Shown: positions 10,201 to 19,746 of the stretch, in pieces
Numbering within the stretch: the stretch's first letter is position 1
Layout of the letters: each line of letters opens with the position of its first letter
Source: Prochlorococcus sp. AG-363-J23
Lineage (GTDB): Bacteria; Cyanobacteriota; Cyanobacteriia; PCC-6307; Cyanobiaceae
NCBI GenBank assembly: GCA_003280245.1
Contig: QCFN01000005.1
Location: 1-60,333 of the forward strand
Length of the DNA: 60,333 bases
Direction: 5' to 3'
Program-made: the position numbers and the translations under genes
Notes under the pieces: generated by a model
The model's database searches: none
The model's input: the letters and a program-made list of their open reading frames with translations, nothing else
What the model was told of the DNA's origin: nothing

Positions 10201-11256
10201 GACTTTACCAAGGTTCAATCTACCATTATTAAACTTAAGAGGAAGTTCGACGCTTAAATTTAATACAGATTCCTTAAAACTTTTCAAGCCAACTATGCTA
10301 GAAATACCTAAATCAAAACCAGAGGAGTTTGACCTAATCCCGCGACCTTCAAGTGACCCAGTCCAAGCCCCATAATTCCATTCACTTAGAGGCAAGTTTA
10401 GCTTTCCATTATTACAATTTAAATTAACTTTTGATGTTGTTAGCTCTTCTTTAACAGCTCCTCCTTTTAAATAAAAATCTCTTAAATTCATCCCACCTCT
10501 ACAACTCATACGACCCTTCCAAAAAGTTAATTTCAGATCACCAAACAACTGTCCTTTAAGATCAAAAGAAGAAGCCCCAGGAATTAATTTTTTCAATGAA
10601 TTAAGTCTTATCTTCTTCAAGCTTGCACTGGCTTGCATTTCCAAGAGATCCCACCTGCTTTTTCCCTTTAGCCGTAATCGACCTCGATTAGGCAATCCAA
10701 CAAGAATATTCCCTACAACTGTTTTTGAAGAAAAGTTCAATAATGTATCACCCGTTGCAGTAACAGTAATATTTGCCTGCTCAAATCTAATCTGAGCAGG
10801 CTCTATCAACTTAATTTGCACAGCAAATTTTGGAGTTGCAGCCGTCTTATTTGATACTCCTAATGTCCAATAAGACCCATTTTCATTTTTTGCGAGGGAT
10901 ATATTTGTTCCACGTGGGTTAATGCTGAGTACTGGACGCCAATTTCTCAAGCTGGCAATAGGCGCAAAAGCAATCTTCAAGCTTGCAAAAGTTGCCTTAG
11001 ATTTATCATTAACGCCTTCAAGGACTTCTGTTGAACCTACAGAAAGACCCCAAGGTCTCAATCCCTTGTAAGGTCCAACTCGAAGCGGATGCCCCAAAGA
11101 AACTGATAAATCTTTTTCCAGACTGGATCGAAGTCCTTCGAACCTTGAAGAAACTACACGGTCTACACCGTACAAACCCAGGGCACCGCCAATAATAATG
11201 ATCCCTCCAGTCAACCACCATTTGGTTTTGACTAAGGGTTTAAGCCTTACTCCCAT
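7300..11256 (-). CDS. TamB/DUF490-like outer-envelope assembly protein
   Basis: A 1318-residue protein with one N-terminal membrane anchor (WWLTGGIIIIGGALGLYGV, about residues 13-31) and then a very long beta-rich stretch of repeating short strands, as in TamB/YtfN and the chloroplast Tic236 homologues. The C-terminal 400 residues carry the conserved TamB region, including SSPTMPRAQLLGLIGG and the terminal aromatic beta-signal LQLFFRF. It probably bridges the inner and outer membranes for lipid or outer-membrane protein transport. The length is within the cyanobacterial range. Several low-complexity antisense frames inside it are shadows. Confidence 0.88.
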   Translation of the reverse strand: MGVRLKPLVKTKWWLTGGIIIIGGALGLYGVDRVVSSRFEGLRSSLEKDLSVSLGHPLRVGPYKGLRPWGLSVGSTEVLEGVNDKSKATFASLKIAFAPIASLRNWRPVLSINPRGTNISLAKNENGSYWTLGVSNKTAATPKFAVQIKLIEPAQIRFEQANITVTATGDTLLNFSSKTVVGNILVGLPNRGRLRLKGKSRWDLLEMQASASLKKIRLNSLKKLIPGASSFDLKGQLFGDLKLTFWKGRMSCRGGMNLRDFYLKGGAVKEELTTSKVNLNCNNGKLNLPLSEWNYGAWTGSLEGRGIRSNSSGFDLGISSIVGLKSFKESVLNLSVELPLKFNNGRLNLGKVESEISLKSFPLSRASSIFGNSFAGVFSVDGQINGSLSNLQPDLNLSISNPQFNGIRLREDWKGKFVGYRDGGTVLKMNSLGKRNIGSFAAELDRDWMLKKILIKRGEGTISLKKRNKKYHLEADEFSLDGVELALPPKRRFEGIYGFLSGKGLLDLKKLSVNGEIAMRSLRFMGIQLKKAELKGSFRDKNYMINGNLSPSRNGQIALSVDGILGGKLKIKGEGQKVSARWLTLSTLKFLPQIRPENILAKGKAGDLGSFWVQPFKGSLDGQFNALSTAKNSINAIELIKKKREFLNPDDLRGDIDFLFKVQGPDLNRLEVNLQAEGKLWRKGQSEKVLLKQKPFIASLTGPIKGGEGNFSLLNIPFSLLSLLAPLPSSFNGSLGLSGNYLLRKGRQEITADLSFEDARLADNALELQRGKLIFANSSLNVDILLRSLTSKEPVKLIGSVPFKSSLPIDLRVESHGDGLDFLTGVTDGVIRWNSGTSDLRLFISGTLEDPKANGFLVVSDGKFIFKDQVVSNLETSILFDFNRLEVLGLKANIESQGSIYADGSIGIRHSTSESKPLSLKINRVRLKQEVANVDIDGDLQVEGAFISPIFSGNVTLDKGTISHRRSRFQRKPKISRNSVEQDLEVLPEQNWDFYEPILFLGQNMEESKSKNLSASIPNFSYIKFDDLMLRLGPDLRITSQPLANFRTTGFLRLNGPLDSTLKASGVIRLLTGRINLFTTTFTLDRRASNVAIFTPSLGFVPFVDIAMTSRVSENVVDDATTSSPNIFSTNGSGNFGFASGFRLVKVMVEASGPADRILETIELRSSPTMPRAQLLGLIGGNSFEKLLGGAQSEVLASVLGQSVLSPVLGSISESFSDRLHVALYPAYLTAETTDKTDDNQSSGHSGPASTSPQQAWVTEVGIDLTERFNFSVLATPNRKDIPPQGTFNFQISPNAGFVGSLDREGTWQSQLQLFFRF

Positions 11257-11320
11257 GAGAGTTCATCAATTTTCAGGGAGTAGGTGAAATATAAGAAATC
11301 CATTTGGAATTAACCAGCCA

Positions 11321-11932
11321 ATGCCTTTTCCTGAGCTACTTCAAACATCTACAAAATGGCTTTTATGGTCAGGTATTGCTTTTACTGTAATCACCTTGAT
11401 CTCTTTCCTGGTCAGGTGGAAACAAAGCTTCCGATTAATTGGTATTTCAAGTTTCACTCTTCTTCTTGCCGCAAGTAGCTGGGCATTCTCTGCAAGCTAT
11501 ACCCCTCGAAAAGCCATTGAAGGAGGCTTGTATCTACCTGTTGTTTTTGACAATGGTGAAGATCTTGTTATTGCTCAAGCACCTATAGATTTTCCGGAAA
11601 CCGCGATATCCCCAACACTTGAACAACTAGCTGAGAACCTACAAGGTAGGAAGAGAAATGGAGGGGAAGTAACTGTGCGAATAAGAAAACTTGAATCAGT
11701 TAGTCCAGGCATTAGTAGACCTGTAGTACTAGGAGAAATAACCCAAGATCTTAAGAGGAATACTCGATCAATAGTACTCAGTCAAAATCCTGAAAACCTT
11801 CAAGCTTCTGAACCACCTCTAGACCAAAACGCTGAAAACCTTCAAGCTTCTAAACCACCTCTAGACCAAAACGCTGAAAACCTTCAAGCTTCTGAACCAC
11901 CTCTAGAAGATCAAGATGGAAACCAGGCATGA
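11321..11932 (+). CDS. Ycf51-like (DUF2518) membrane protein with tandem-repeat tail
   Basis: Conserved cyanobacterial/plastid protein of unknown role. Two N-terminal hydrophobic segments (about residues 14-29 and 38-54) are followed by a soluble domain with PVVFDNGEDLVIAQAP and SVSPGISRPVVLGEIT, which match my recollection of the DUF2518/Ycf51 family. The C-terminal approximately 45 residues are unlike the family: three near-identical 14-residue units containing ENLQASEPPL. The gene overlaps the next reading frame by 17 bases, suggesting coupled translation. Confidence 0.82.
   Translation: MPFPELLQTSTKWLLWSGIAFTVITLISFLVRWKQSFRLIGISSFTLLLAASSWAFSASYTPRKAIEGGLYLPVVFDNGEDLVIAQAPIDFPETAISPTLEQLAENLQGRKRNGGEVTVRIRKLESVSPGISRPVVLGEITQDLKRNTRSIVLSQNPENLQASEPPLDQNAENLQASKPPLDQNAENLQASEPPLEDQDGNQA
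11783..11908 (+). repeat. Three tandem 42-bp units in the Ycf51-like gene
   Basis: Units begin at 11783, 11825 and 11867, each 42 bases and in frame, encoding a 14-residue Pro/Glu/Gln-rich unit. The copies differ by only a few bases (aatcct against aacgct; one gaa/aaa change; last base), so the expansion is recent. Each unit contains the 19-base core gaaaaccttcaagcttcta or its single-base variant. Confidence 0.95.
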
Positions 11933-12332
11933 CCTAAAAAAACTCAAAGATCTACCCAAAAACTTGATTAACGAATATAATAGTCTTCTTAAAGAAGGCA
12001 TTAATACTTGGAATGAGGTAAAGAAACTCGAGGACACAGACCTGAACAACTTGCTGAAAATTAGCAAAAATTTAAGTCTCAGGAACCTTAAATTTATTAG
12101 AGGAATGGCAAGTCTTATAGATGAATTAGATCTTCCTCCAAAAGACGCAGCATTACTTATGCATTCTGGGGTTTCAACGGTTTCATCATTAGCACTATTA
12201 AATCCTAATGATCTATTAAAACGAATAGGCAGATTAGAGCGACAACTCCATACTCATAGAAATAATCCTATAAATCTTGCTTCAGCAAAGAGTTTGATTA
12301 ACCGAGCCAGAAATAGGCAGCTTCTAAACTGA
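11916..12332 (+). CDS. DUF4332-like helix-hairpin-helix protein
   Basis: A 138-residue all-helical, soluble, basic protein. The second half, LPPKDAALLMHSGVSTVSSLALLNPNDLLKRIG, split here by helix-hairpin-helix turns, resembles DUF4332 proteins, whose HhH motifs are often linked to DNA or protein binding. The function is unknown. The ATG lies inside the end of the Ycf51-like gene (17-base overlap). Confidence 0.7.
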   Translation: METRHDLKKLKDLPKNLINEYNSLLKEGINTWNEVKKLEDTDLNNLLKISKNLSLRNLKFIRGMASLIDELDLPPKDAALLMHSGVSTVSSLALLNPNDLLKRIGRLERQLHTHRNNPINLASAKSLINRARNRQLLN

Positions 12333-12395
12333 CCCAATGAATAACCTATCCAACCTGAATAGACTTGAAATAAAATAAAGCTAATTTTAAAAATA

Positions 12396-12662
12396 ATGCG
12401 ATACATTGCGACCCTAGCCTTAATAGCTCTTTCCTTTGGGGCTGATGCCAAGGCCCAATCCAAGTTGCTCGAAAGCGTTAAACGCAATCCTAAGGAAGCC
12501 AAAGCTATATGTGAAAGATTTCGAGTACTTAATCAAACTGGGATATCAGCCTTATCAGAACAATCAATTGCTGAAATAGCAACAAAGAAAAATCTCAGCG
12601 AAACAGATGCAGAGATACTTTCCACTTATGTTTTAGGTCTTAATTGCCCAGATGTTCGTTAA
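12396..12662 (+). CDS. Small exported protein of unknown function
   Basis: An 88-residue protein with a signal peptide (MRYIATLALIALSFGADAKA, likely cleaved after AKA or AQS). The mature part is charged and helical, with two cysteines (in AICERFR and LNCPDV) that could form a disulfide in the periplasm or lumen. I do not recognise the family, though the coding character is good. The last 11 bases overlap the CocE-like hydrolase gene, so the two are probably translated together. Confidence 0.7.
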   Translation: MRYIATLALIALSFGADAKAQSKLLESVKRNPKEAKAICERFRVLNQTGISALSEQSIAEIATKKNLSETDAEILSTYVLGLNCPDVR

Positions 12663-14280
12663 TCAAAAATTTAAATCAGCAAAAATTACCTGGAGAGACC
12701 AAAACCTTACCCTTCGGGATGGGACCAAGCTAATTGCAAGGTTGTGGATCCCTAGCAACGGTGGTCCTTGGCCCACACTTCTTATGAGACAACCGTACGG
12801 AAGAAGAATTGCCTCAACGGTGACGTATCTTCACCCAACCTGGTGGGCAAACCACGGCTACCTAGTCATAGTGCAAGACGTTAGAGGGCAAGGAGATTCT
12901 GAAGGGAACTTCAAAGGCTTTACGCAAGAAGCAGCAGATACTAGTGACACCCATACTTGGGTGAGATCATTGCCTGAATGCAATGGCCGATTAGGTACTT
13001 ATGGCTTCTCCTATCAAGGATTAACCCAACTTCTTGCAGAGGAAGGAAGCCTCCCTCCTGATTGCATGGCTCCTGCTATGACAGGCTTAAATGAACGAGA
13101 TCATTGGAGTTGTGAAGGAGGTGCATATTGGTGGCATCTTGGAATGGCATGGGGTATTCAACTGGCAGCACTAAAAGCCCAACGACATGGAAACCATCAA
13201 GCTTGGATAGAACTAAGAAATAGCCTAGAAAATAAAAGTTATCTAAGAGAAGGGCAACTACTTCTTGAAAAGTATGATCCAAAGGGAATAACTCTTAACT
13301 GGCTAAGAGAATCGAACAAAACCGAACAAAATTGGCTTATTCATAAACCTTTGAGAACATGGTTAAAAAATCCATTACTACTAATTGGAGGATGGTGGGA
13401 CCCTCATTTAAGGGGATTAATTGATCTTTTTGCCAAATCATTACAAGCTGGAGGTAGCCCAGAACTTCATATTGGTCCTGCTACACATTTGAATTGGTGG
13501 GAAGAAGTACAACAAATTCATTTAGACTTTTTTGATAGAAATCTAAAAAAAACAGAACTATCAAAAAGCCAAGATTCAATGCAATTGATAAAGATATGGA
13601 ACATAACATCCGAAGAATGGGAAGAAAGTAACAACACTAAGTCAATTCCTTTTTGGGGCCTAGTGAGCCAAGGAGGAGCATGCCTACAAAGCAAAGAAGG
13701 CGTTCTACAAAAGGAAATAGAAGGCAATGGATTTATCTCTTTAGTACACGACCCATGGAGACCAGTACCAGCAATAGGAGGCCATCTGAGCCCTGAACCT
13801 GGCCCAACAAACAGAATCGAAATAGACCACCGAGCAGATGTAGCTACTTTTACAAGTGAGCGATTTGATCACTTTCTTAGAATTGAGGGAATTCCCGTTT
13901 TAGAAATATCAGCCAAAGCTGATCAACAAAGCTTTGACTTGTGTGTGGCCATTTCAACATTGAACAAGGATCAAACAAAAGCCACTCAGATCTCAACAGG
14001 ATTTCTTCGCATTGGAGCAGAAAGAGCAATGACAACCAATAAACATTTCGTCACTATGCAGCCCCTTCTTTGCAACATAAATCCAGGGGAATGCTTAAGA
14101 GTTTCGATTACAGGATCAGCATGGCCGGCCATTGGAGTTAATCCAGGCAATCCGAGAACAGTAATTGGCGCTCCTTCTACCAATTGTCTTCAAACAACTA
14201 TCTCAATGAGCCTCATTGGTTCAAAAATTTATTTCCAACCTCTAATTCAAAACCAAACTTTGCAAGACAACCATCTGTAG
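12652..14280 (+). CDS. CocE/NonD-family alpha/beta-hydrolase (X-Pro dipeptidyl-peptidase fold)
   Basis: A 542-residue serine hydrolase. It has the N-terminal [12 protein letters not shown] and [14 protein letters not shown] segments, the nucleophile elbow GTYGFSYQG (Ser in GxSxxG), an Asp/His region ([19 protein letters not shown]) and a C-terminal jelly-roll-like domain with [15 protein letters not shown]. This is the CocE/cephalosporin-acylase-related architecture; the substrate (ester or peptide) cannot be told. No signal peptide is visible. Confidence 0.88.
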   Translation: MFVNQKFKSAKITWRDQNLTLRDGTKLIARLWIPSNGGPWPTLLMRQPYGRRIASTVTYLHPTWWANHGYLVIVQDVRGQGDSEGNFKGFTQEAADTSDTHTWVRSLPECNGRLGTYGFSYQGLTQLLAEEGSLPPDCMAPAMTGLNERDHWSCEGGAYWWHLGMAWGIQLAALKAQRHGNHQAWIELRNSLENKSYLREGQLLLEKYDPKGITLNWLRESNKTEQNWLIHKPLRTWLKNPLLLIGGWWDPHLRGLIDLFAKSLQAGGSPELHIGPATHLNWWEEVQQIHLDFFDRNLKKTELSKSQDSMQLIKIWNITSEEWEESNNTKSIPFWGLVSQGGACLQSKEGVLQKEIEGNGFISLVHDPWRPVPAIGGHLSPEPGPTNRIEIDHRADVATFTSERFDHFLRIEGIPVLEISAKADQQSFDLCVAISTLNKDQTKATQISTGFLRIGAERAMTTNKHFVTMQPLLCNINPGECLRVSITGSAWPAIGVNPGNPRTVIGAPSTNCLQTTISMSLIGSKIYFQPLIQNQTLQDNHL

Positions 14281-14314
14281 GCCTAAGCTCACTCAACAAA
14301 ATCGCTCTTTAGTT

Positions 14315-16576
14315 ATGTCAACCAGTATTTCCCTCGACTGGATGGCAGAAGAAGGGCTGAAGCTAGCCAATTGTCTTCATCCTGATCCTTTCGCAATACT
14401 CGGCCCTCAAAAGCTCTCCAACGAATGGGTGATTAGAGCGTGGTTACCTGAAGCAAACGAAGTCGAAATGCTTCTTGATGGCGCTCCAGTAGCCATGACA
14501 AACACTAACCATCCCTGGGTATTTGAAACTCAACTTAAAAAGAGCCCGGGGACTTCTTATAAGTTAAGGGTTCAAAGAGGTGGAATTCAGCATGAACAAT
14601 ATGATCCCTGGAGCTTCAGAGATGAATGGATGGGAGCAGTTGACTTTCATCTTTTTGCAGAAGGAAATCATCACCACATATGGCAAAAAATGGGGGCCCA
14701 CTTAGTTAGTCGGCAAGGTATTAAAGGAACTATTTTTTGTTTGTGGGCTCCTAATGCAAGAAGTGTCTCCATTCTGGGAGATATGAATTCATGGGATGGT
14801 CGTCATCATCCAATGCAACAACGCAAAGGGGGAGTTTGGGAATTATTTATTCCAGAATTCGAGGAAGGTTCTCTTTACAAGTATGAAGTTCATACACAAG
14901 AAGGGCATTGTTATCAAAAAGCCGATCCATATGGCTTTCATCATGAAGTCAGACCAGCCACAAGTTCAATAGTTTCAGATATAGATAACTACAAATGGCA
15001 AGACCAAAACTGGATATCTCAAAGAGATCGCACAAATCCACTAGACAAACCAATTTCTGTATATGAAATGCATTTAGGGAGCTGGATGCATGCTTCTACA
15101 GATTCTCCTTTTATAGATTCTGAAGGTAATTCCAGAATGCCAGTCATTGCTGCAGAAATGAAGCCTGAGGCTCGACTACTTACTTATTCAGAATTAGCAG
15201 CAAAACTCATTCCTTATGTAAAAGCTAGAGGGTTTACCCATATCGAATTAATGCCCATCTCTGAGCACCCATTTGATGGTTCTTGGGGTTATCAAGTAAC
15301 GGGCTGGTATGCACCAACAAGCAGATATGGAACACCAAATGAATTCAGAGAGTTTATAGATCTTTGCCATAACGAAGGTATAGGTGTAATCCTTGACTGG
15401 GTCCCAGGTCATTTTCCAAAAGATGGCCATGGACTTGCCTTCTTTGATGGAGAACATGTATATGAACATGCGGATCCACGCATCGGTGAACATAAAGAAT
15501 GGGGAACATTAATATTTAATTACAGCAGAAATGAGGTGCGCAACTTTTTAGTCGCAAACTTGATTTATTGGTTTGAACAATTTCATATTGATGGAATTCG
15601 TGTTGATGCAGTTGCGTCAATGCTATACCGAGACTATCTTCGCCCAGATGGTGAATGGATTCCAAACGAAGAAGGTGGTCGTGAAAATACAGAAGCTGTT
15701 AAGTTTCTTCAGCAAGCAAATCATGTGCTTTTCCAACACTTTCCTGGAGCGTTATCTATAGCCGAAGAATCAACAACTTGGCCTATGGTTACTCAACCTA
15801 CAGACATCGGAGGACTGGGATTTAACCTTAAATGGAATATGGGTTGGATGCATGACATGCTCGATTATTTCGAGTTGGATCCTTGGTTCCGACAGTTCCA
15901 CCAAAACAATCTAACTTTTTCAATTTGGTATAACTATACTGAACAGTTTATGCTTGCACTTAGTCATGATGAAGTTGTTCATGGTAAAAGCCATTTACTT
16001 CACAAAATGCCTGGTGATGACTGGCAAAAATATGCAAATACTCGAGCATTACTTGCCTATATGTGGACACATCCTGGCAAGAAAACGATTTTCATGGGGA
16101 TGGAATTTGGTCAACGATCAGAATGGAATGTATGGGGAGATTTACAGTGGGAATTATTAGATTTTGAACCACATAAAGGCATTCAACTATTAGTAGATGA
16201 TTTAAATAATCTTTACAAGTCTGATCCCGCTTTATGGAGAGATGATTTTAATGAATTTGGGTTCCAATGGATTGACTGTAATGACAATCGTCATTCAGTT
16301 ATTAGCTTCATGCGACGAGAGGAAAAAGAAGGAAATTGGCTCATCATAGTGGCAAACCTAACTCCTCAAAGTCATTCAAGCTACAAAATTGGGGTGCCAA
16401 AAGCTGGATACTATGAAGAGATTCTCAATACCGATGCTTCAAGATATGGAGGAAGCAATCTAGGCAACATGGGAGGCAAAAAAACTGAGCAATGGGGAAT
16501 ACATGGTTACGAGAATTCTCTAAACCTATGCTTGCCACCTCTTAGTGTATTGGTATTCCGGTATAAAGAAGATTGA
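14315..16576 (+). CDS. glgB: 1,4-alpha-glucan branching enzyme
   Basis: Introduces alpha-1,6 branches into glycogen. The 753-residue protein has an N1 carbohydrate module ([11 protein letters not shown]), a CBM48 module ([20 protein letters not shown]), a GH13 barrel and a C-terminal beta-domain. Catalytic residues are visible: nucleophile D431 in [12 protein letters not shown], acid E484 in AEESTTWP and D552 in [13 protein letters not shown]. The length and motif order are normal. hemE follows after about 110 bases with its own likely promoter. Confidence 0.97.
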   Translation: MSTSISLDWMAEEGLKLANCLHPDPFAILGPQKLSNEWVIRAWLPEANEVEMLLDGAPVAMTNTNHPWVFETQLKKSPGTSYKLRVQRGGIQHEQYDPWSFRDEWMGAVDFHLFAEGNHHHIWQKMGAHLVSRQGIKGTIFCLWAPNARSVSILGDMNSWDGRHHPMQQRKGGVWELFIPEFEEGSLYKYEVHTQEGHCYQKADPYGFHHEVRPATSSIVSDIDNYKWQDQNWISQRDRTNPLDKPISVYEMHLGSWMHASTDSPFIDSEGNSRMPVIAAEMKPEARLLTYSELAAKLIPYVKARGFTHIELMPISEHPFDGSWGYQVTGWYAPTSRYGTPNEFREFIDLCHNEGIGVILDWVPGHFPKDGHGLAFFDGEHVYEHADPRIGEHKEWGTLIFNYSRNEVRNFLVANLIYWFEQFHIDGIRVDAVASMLYRDYLRPDGEWIPNEEGGRENTEAVKFLQQANHVLFQHFPGALSIAEESTTWPMVTQPTDIGGLGFNLKWNMGWMHDMLDYFELDPWFRQFHQNNLTFSIWYNYTEQFMLALSHDEVVHGKSHLLHKMPGDDWQKYANTRALLAYMWTHPGKKTIFMGMEFGQRSEWNVWGDLQWELLDFEPHKGIQLLVDDLNNLYKSDPALWRDDFNEFGFQWIDCNDNRHSVISFMRREEKEGNWLIIVANLTPQSHSSYKIGVPKAGYYEEILNTDASRYGGSNLGNMGGKKTEQWGIHGYENSLNLCLPPLSVLVFRYKED

Positions 16577-16689
16577 GGCTTATGGAAAGAAAATTCCAAA
16601 TTGGTGTGACGAAGAAGTTCATTAATGTCGACTTTTCACACTTTTCTGGTTCACCCTCAAGTAAGTTTCTCGCTTGATCAGCCTTCATA

Positions 16690-17736
16690 ATGAGCGACTC
16701 ACTACCTCTATTGCTCCGCGCGGCTCGCGGCGAATCAGTTGATCGTCCACCCGTGTGGATGATGCGACAAGCTGGACGCTACATGAAAATATATCGAGAT
16801 CTTCGTGACCGACATCCAAGTTTTAGAGAGCGTTCTGAAAACCCTGACCTCTCTTATGAAATCTCAATGCAACCCTTCAATGCTTTCAAGCCTGATGGGG
16901 TAATTCTTTTCTCGGACATACTTACCCCTCTTCCAGGAATGGGGATTGACTTTGACATTATTGAAAGCAAAGGACCAATTATCCAATCTCCAATTAGAGA
17001 TCTAAGTCAAGTAAAAAGCTTGAAGTCTTTAGATCCAAGCTCATCAATGGCTTTCGTTGGGGAAGTACTTGGTCGCCTTAGAGAAAGTGTCGGCAATGAG
17101 GCAACCGTACTTGGCTTCGTAGGAGCACCATGGACACTTGCTGCATATGTAGTAGAGGGCAAAAGCAGCAAAAATTACGCAATTATCAAAGCCATGGCGT
17201 TCCAAGAGCCATCTCTTCTACATCAATTGCTAGATCATTTTGCAGAGTCAATTGCAGTTTATCTGCGTTATCAAATTGACTCTGGAGCTCAGGTAGTCCA
17301 AATGTTCGATTCTTGGGCTGGGCAATTAAGTCCAATTGACTACGACACATTTGCAGCTCCATATCAAAAAAAGGTTGTTGACCTTGTCAAGCAAACGCAT
17401 CCTGATACTCCCATAATTCTTTATATATCAGGCAGTGCTGGAGTTTTAGAACGCATGGCGGAAACGGGGGTTGACTTTATTTCTCTAGATTGGACAGTTG
17501 ATATATCAGAAGCATGTAAACGCTTACCTAAAGATATCGGAATCCAAGGGAATATAGATCCAGGTCTATTATTTGGTACGCCAAAAGCCATTAAAGAAAG
17601 AATTATCGACTCAGTAATTAAAGCGAAAGATCGTCGTCATATTCTCAATCTTGGGCACGGAATACTGCCTGGTACTCCAGAAGAGAATGCAAGAGTATTT
17701 TTCGAAATAGGGAAAAATATAAATCAATTTATTTAA
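16690..17736 (+). CDS. hemE: Uroporphyrinogen III decarboxylase
   Basis: Decarboxylates uroporphyrinogen III to coproporphyrinogen III, on the shared path to heme and chlorophyll. The 348-residue protein carries both family signatures: [14 protein letters not shown] near the N-terminus and [16 protein letters not shown] in the middle, plus the C-terminal [15 protein letters not shown]. The normal size and the ATG at 16690 are well supported. It is followed after six bases by the epimerase-like gene. Confidence 0.97.
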   Translation: MSDSLPLLLRAARGESVDRPPVWMMRQAGRYMKIYRDLRDRHPSFRERSENPDLSYEISMQPFNAFKPDGVILFSDILTPLPGMGIDFDIIESKGPIIQSPIRDLSQVKSLKSLDPSSSMAFVGEVLGRLRESVGNEATVLGFVGAPWTLAAYVVEGKSSKNYAIIKAMAFQEPSLLHQLLDHFAESIAVYLRYQIDSGAQVVQMFDSWAGQLSPIDYDTFAAPYQKKVVDLVKQTHPDTPIILYISGSAGVLERMAETGVDFISLDWTVDISEACKRLPKDIGIQGNIDPGLLFGTPKAIKERIIDSVIKAKDRRHILNLGHGILPGTPEENARVFFEIGKNINQFI

Positions 17737-17742
17737 AAAATA

Positions 17743-18765
17743 TTGAAAAAGCCTAATAAAATACTCATTACAGGGGCCAGCGGATGTGTTGGGCAATATA
17801 CGGCTGCTTGGTTATTGGAGAACTCAAACGCTGAACTTTTTCTTTGGCTACGAGATCCCAAAAAGTTAACCTCTATATCCCCACAACATCCTCGAGTAAA
17901 CCTTCTAATAGGTGATCTTAGAGATTCTGAAAAATTTAGAGCAGAACTCTCTATAATAACTCGGGTTATACATACAGCAACTGCATGGGGAGACCCTCAA
18001 CGGGCTTATGAAGTGAACGTAGTAGCAGTTAAAAATCTATTAGCAATGCTCAATCCTAAGTTAATTGAACAAATAACATATTTCTCAACTGCAAGCATTC
18101 TCAATAAATCCCTAAAGCCTTTACCTCAAGCTCTTTCTTATGGTACAGAATATATACAAACAAAGGCACAATGCCTTAAAGAGCTTGAGACCCACTATCT
18201 AGCAGAAAAAATTGTTGCTGTATTTCCAACACTGGTTTTTGGAGGAAGAGTTGATAACAAATCCAAGTTTCCATCTAGTTACTTAACTGACGGCTTAACT
18301 CAAGCATTTAAGTGGCTTTGGCTGGCCAGGTTTTTAAGGCTCGATTCTCGTTTTCATTTTATTCATGCAGCAGATATTGCCTTTATATGTGGCCACCTAG
18401 CAACAACTCCCCACTTCATCAATAATCAGACTAATCCTGGAACATTAACAAAATTTGTCTTAGCACAACCAGAAATCAGCATAAACACAGCAATCCAAAC
18501 CTTGTGCAAATGGAAGGGCCTCAGGGAAACCCCTTCAATTACTCTTTCAAATTTGTTGATTAAAATATTAATAAAAATTCTTCCTATAGAAATAACTGAT
18601 TGGGACCGATTCAGCATTCATCAAAGACACTTTGTTCACTCTCCAATCACCTCACCTGAGAGCTTTGGAGGGGAAAGTCATGCTTCTACGCTAGAAGATG
18701 TACTTCAAATTTCTGGCATCCCAAAATTAAAGCGCTATAAGTCACCCAAAAGCGCTAAAGTGTAG
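17743..18765 (+). CDS. NAD-dependent epimerase/dehydratase (extended SDR)
   Basis: A 340-residue extended short-chain dehydrogenase. The Rossmann motif ITGASGCVGQYTA lies at the N-terminus, followed by LIGDLRDSE and VIHTATAWGDP. The active-site tyrosine region is diverged: a YGTEYIQTKAQ segment supplies a Tyr and Lys about where YxxxK is expected. The substrate is unknown. It starts with TTG six bases after hemE, so it is likely in that operon. Only 18 bases separate it from petE. Confidence 0.82.
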   Translation: MKKPNKILITGASGCVGQYTAAWLLENSNAELFLWLRDPKKLTSISPQHPRVNLLIGDLRDSEKFRAELSIITRVIHTATAWGDPQRAYEVNVVAVKNLLAMLNPKLIEQITYFSTASILNKSLKPLPQALSYGTEYIQTKAQCLKELETHYLAEKIVAVFPTLVFGGRVDNKSKFPSSYLTDGLTQAFKWLWLARFLRLDSRFHFIHAADIAFICGHLATTPHFINNQTNPGTLTKFVLAQPEISINTAIQTLCKWKGLRETPSITLSNLLIKILIKILPIEITDWDRFSIHQRHFVHSPITSPESFGGESHASTLEDVLQISGIPKLKRYKSPKSAKV

Positions 18766-18783
18766 ATAGAGATATAGACAACC

Positions 18784-19143
18784 ATGCATTCCATGCTTCG
18801 ATCAATCGCAGCAGCGTGCTTTTCCCTCCTTTTAGTTCTCGGCCTAGCCATCCCATCAGTACATGCCGCCACTGTTGAGGTCAAGCTGGGGACCGACGAT
18901 GGCATGCTTGCCTTTTCACCCAGCACAGTAACCATTAGCGCTGGAGACACAGTAAAGTTTGTAAATAACAAACTTGCTCCCCACAACGCCATATTCGATG
19001 GCCATGAAGATCTGAGTCATGCTGATCTAGCATTCGCTCCAGGCGAATCTTGGACCAAGACTTTCAGCACTGCAGGGACTTATGACTTCTACTGTGAGCC
19101 CCATCGTGGTGCTGGCATGGTTGGGCAAGTGGTAGTTCAATAG
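18784..19143 (+). CDS. petE: Plastocyanin precursor
   Basis: Copper electron carrier between cytochrome b6f and photosystem I in the thylakoid lumen. The signal peptide runs through IPSVHA with cleavage after residue 28. The copper ligands are H67 (KLAPHNAIF), C104 and H107 ([10 protein letters not shown]) and M112 (GAGMVGQV). The mature length of about 91 residues is usual. A second in-frame ATG (MLRSIAA) at 18793 is an alternative start. The gene sits very close behind the SDR gene, so its promoter may lie within that gene. Confidence 0.97.
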   Translation: MHSMLRSIAAACFSLLLVLGLAIPSVHAATVEVKLGTDDGMLAFSPSTVTISAGDTVKFVNNKLAPHNAIFDGHEDLSHADLAFAPGESWTKTFSTAGTYDFYCEPHRGAGMVGQVVVQ

Positions 19144-19214
19144 TTACCAACTTTACTTTTAAGATTTCTTCTTACACGGCAATAAGACACAGAAGAAATT
19201 AAATCCACCTTTAT

Positions 19215-19252
19215 CAAGCCAGGGAGATGTTATTTAGCATCACTCTGGCTTG
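19215..19252 (+). terminator. Hairpin downstream of petE
   Basis: An imperfect inverted repeat: caagccag pairs with ctggcttg and gatg with catc, with a G-U pair and one mismatch between, and a roughly 8-base loop. It is followed by ttaattat rather than a long T run. It is the likely transcript end of petE or an mRNA-stabilising stem. Confidence 0.55.
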
Positions 19253-19339
19253 TTAATTATGAGCAACTAAAACCAAAAGTTCCAAAAATTGCAGAGACAT
19301 CAATCGAAATTTACACTGCAAAAAAGATTGCCGAAAAAA

Positions 19340-19558
19340 ATGTCAAGGGAAGGCCTTTCTAATTTTGTTCGTGCTATTGAGCACAACTCTTCTCTCAGAA
19401 GAGAGCTTATGGAATGCACCTGTATCAACTCCGTCATCTCACTTGCTCAGTCCTATCACTTTAATGTCACAATAGAGGACATTAAAAATGAAGAAAAACT
19501 TGCAAAAGTAGAAAATTGGTTTAAATCAAGCAAAATTTCACCATTAAAGAGCCTATAA
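19340..19558 (+). CDS. Small Nif11-domain protein
   Basis: A 72-residue protein starting MSREGLSNFVRAIEHNSSLR, with a central INSVISLAQSYHFNVTIEDI stretch; this matches the Nif11 domain (residues 1 to about 50), known from nitrogen-fixation-associated proteins and from leader peptides of cyanobacterial lanthipeptides. There is no double-Gly leader cleavage site followed by a Cys/Ser/Thr-rich core, so it is not an evident prochlorosin precursor. The reading frame is open 17 codons further up, but the ATG at 19340 fits the domain edge. The function is unknown. Confidence 0.7.
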   Translation: MSREGLSNFVRAIEHNSSLRRELMECTCINSVISLAQSYHFNVTIEDIKNEEKLAKVENWFKSSKISPLKSL

Positions 19559-19746
19559 AGTTAATTCATCAATCTTCAGAGAAAGCATATGATTATTTTT
19601 TAACCCTCAATAACAAAATTCCATTTCTAATCGAAAAGCCATAGTAAATACCGAACACTTAAGGGAAGTCCGAATTCTTTGATCGGATTTCCATATATGC
19701 AAAAGTATTTCCAATGCATAAAGTTCTTATAGAAATATGAATACTA

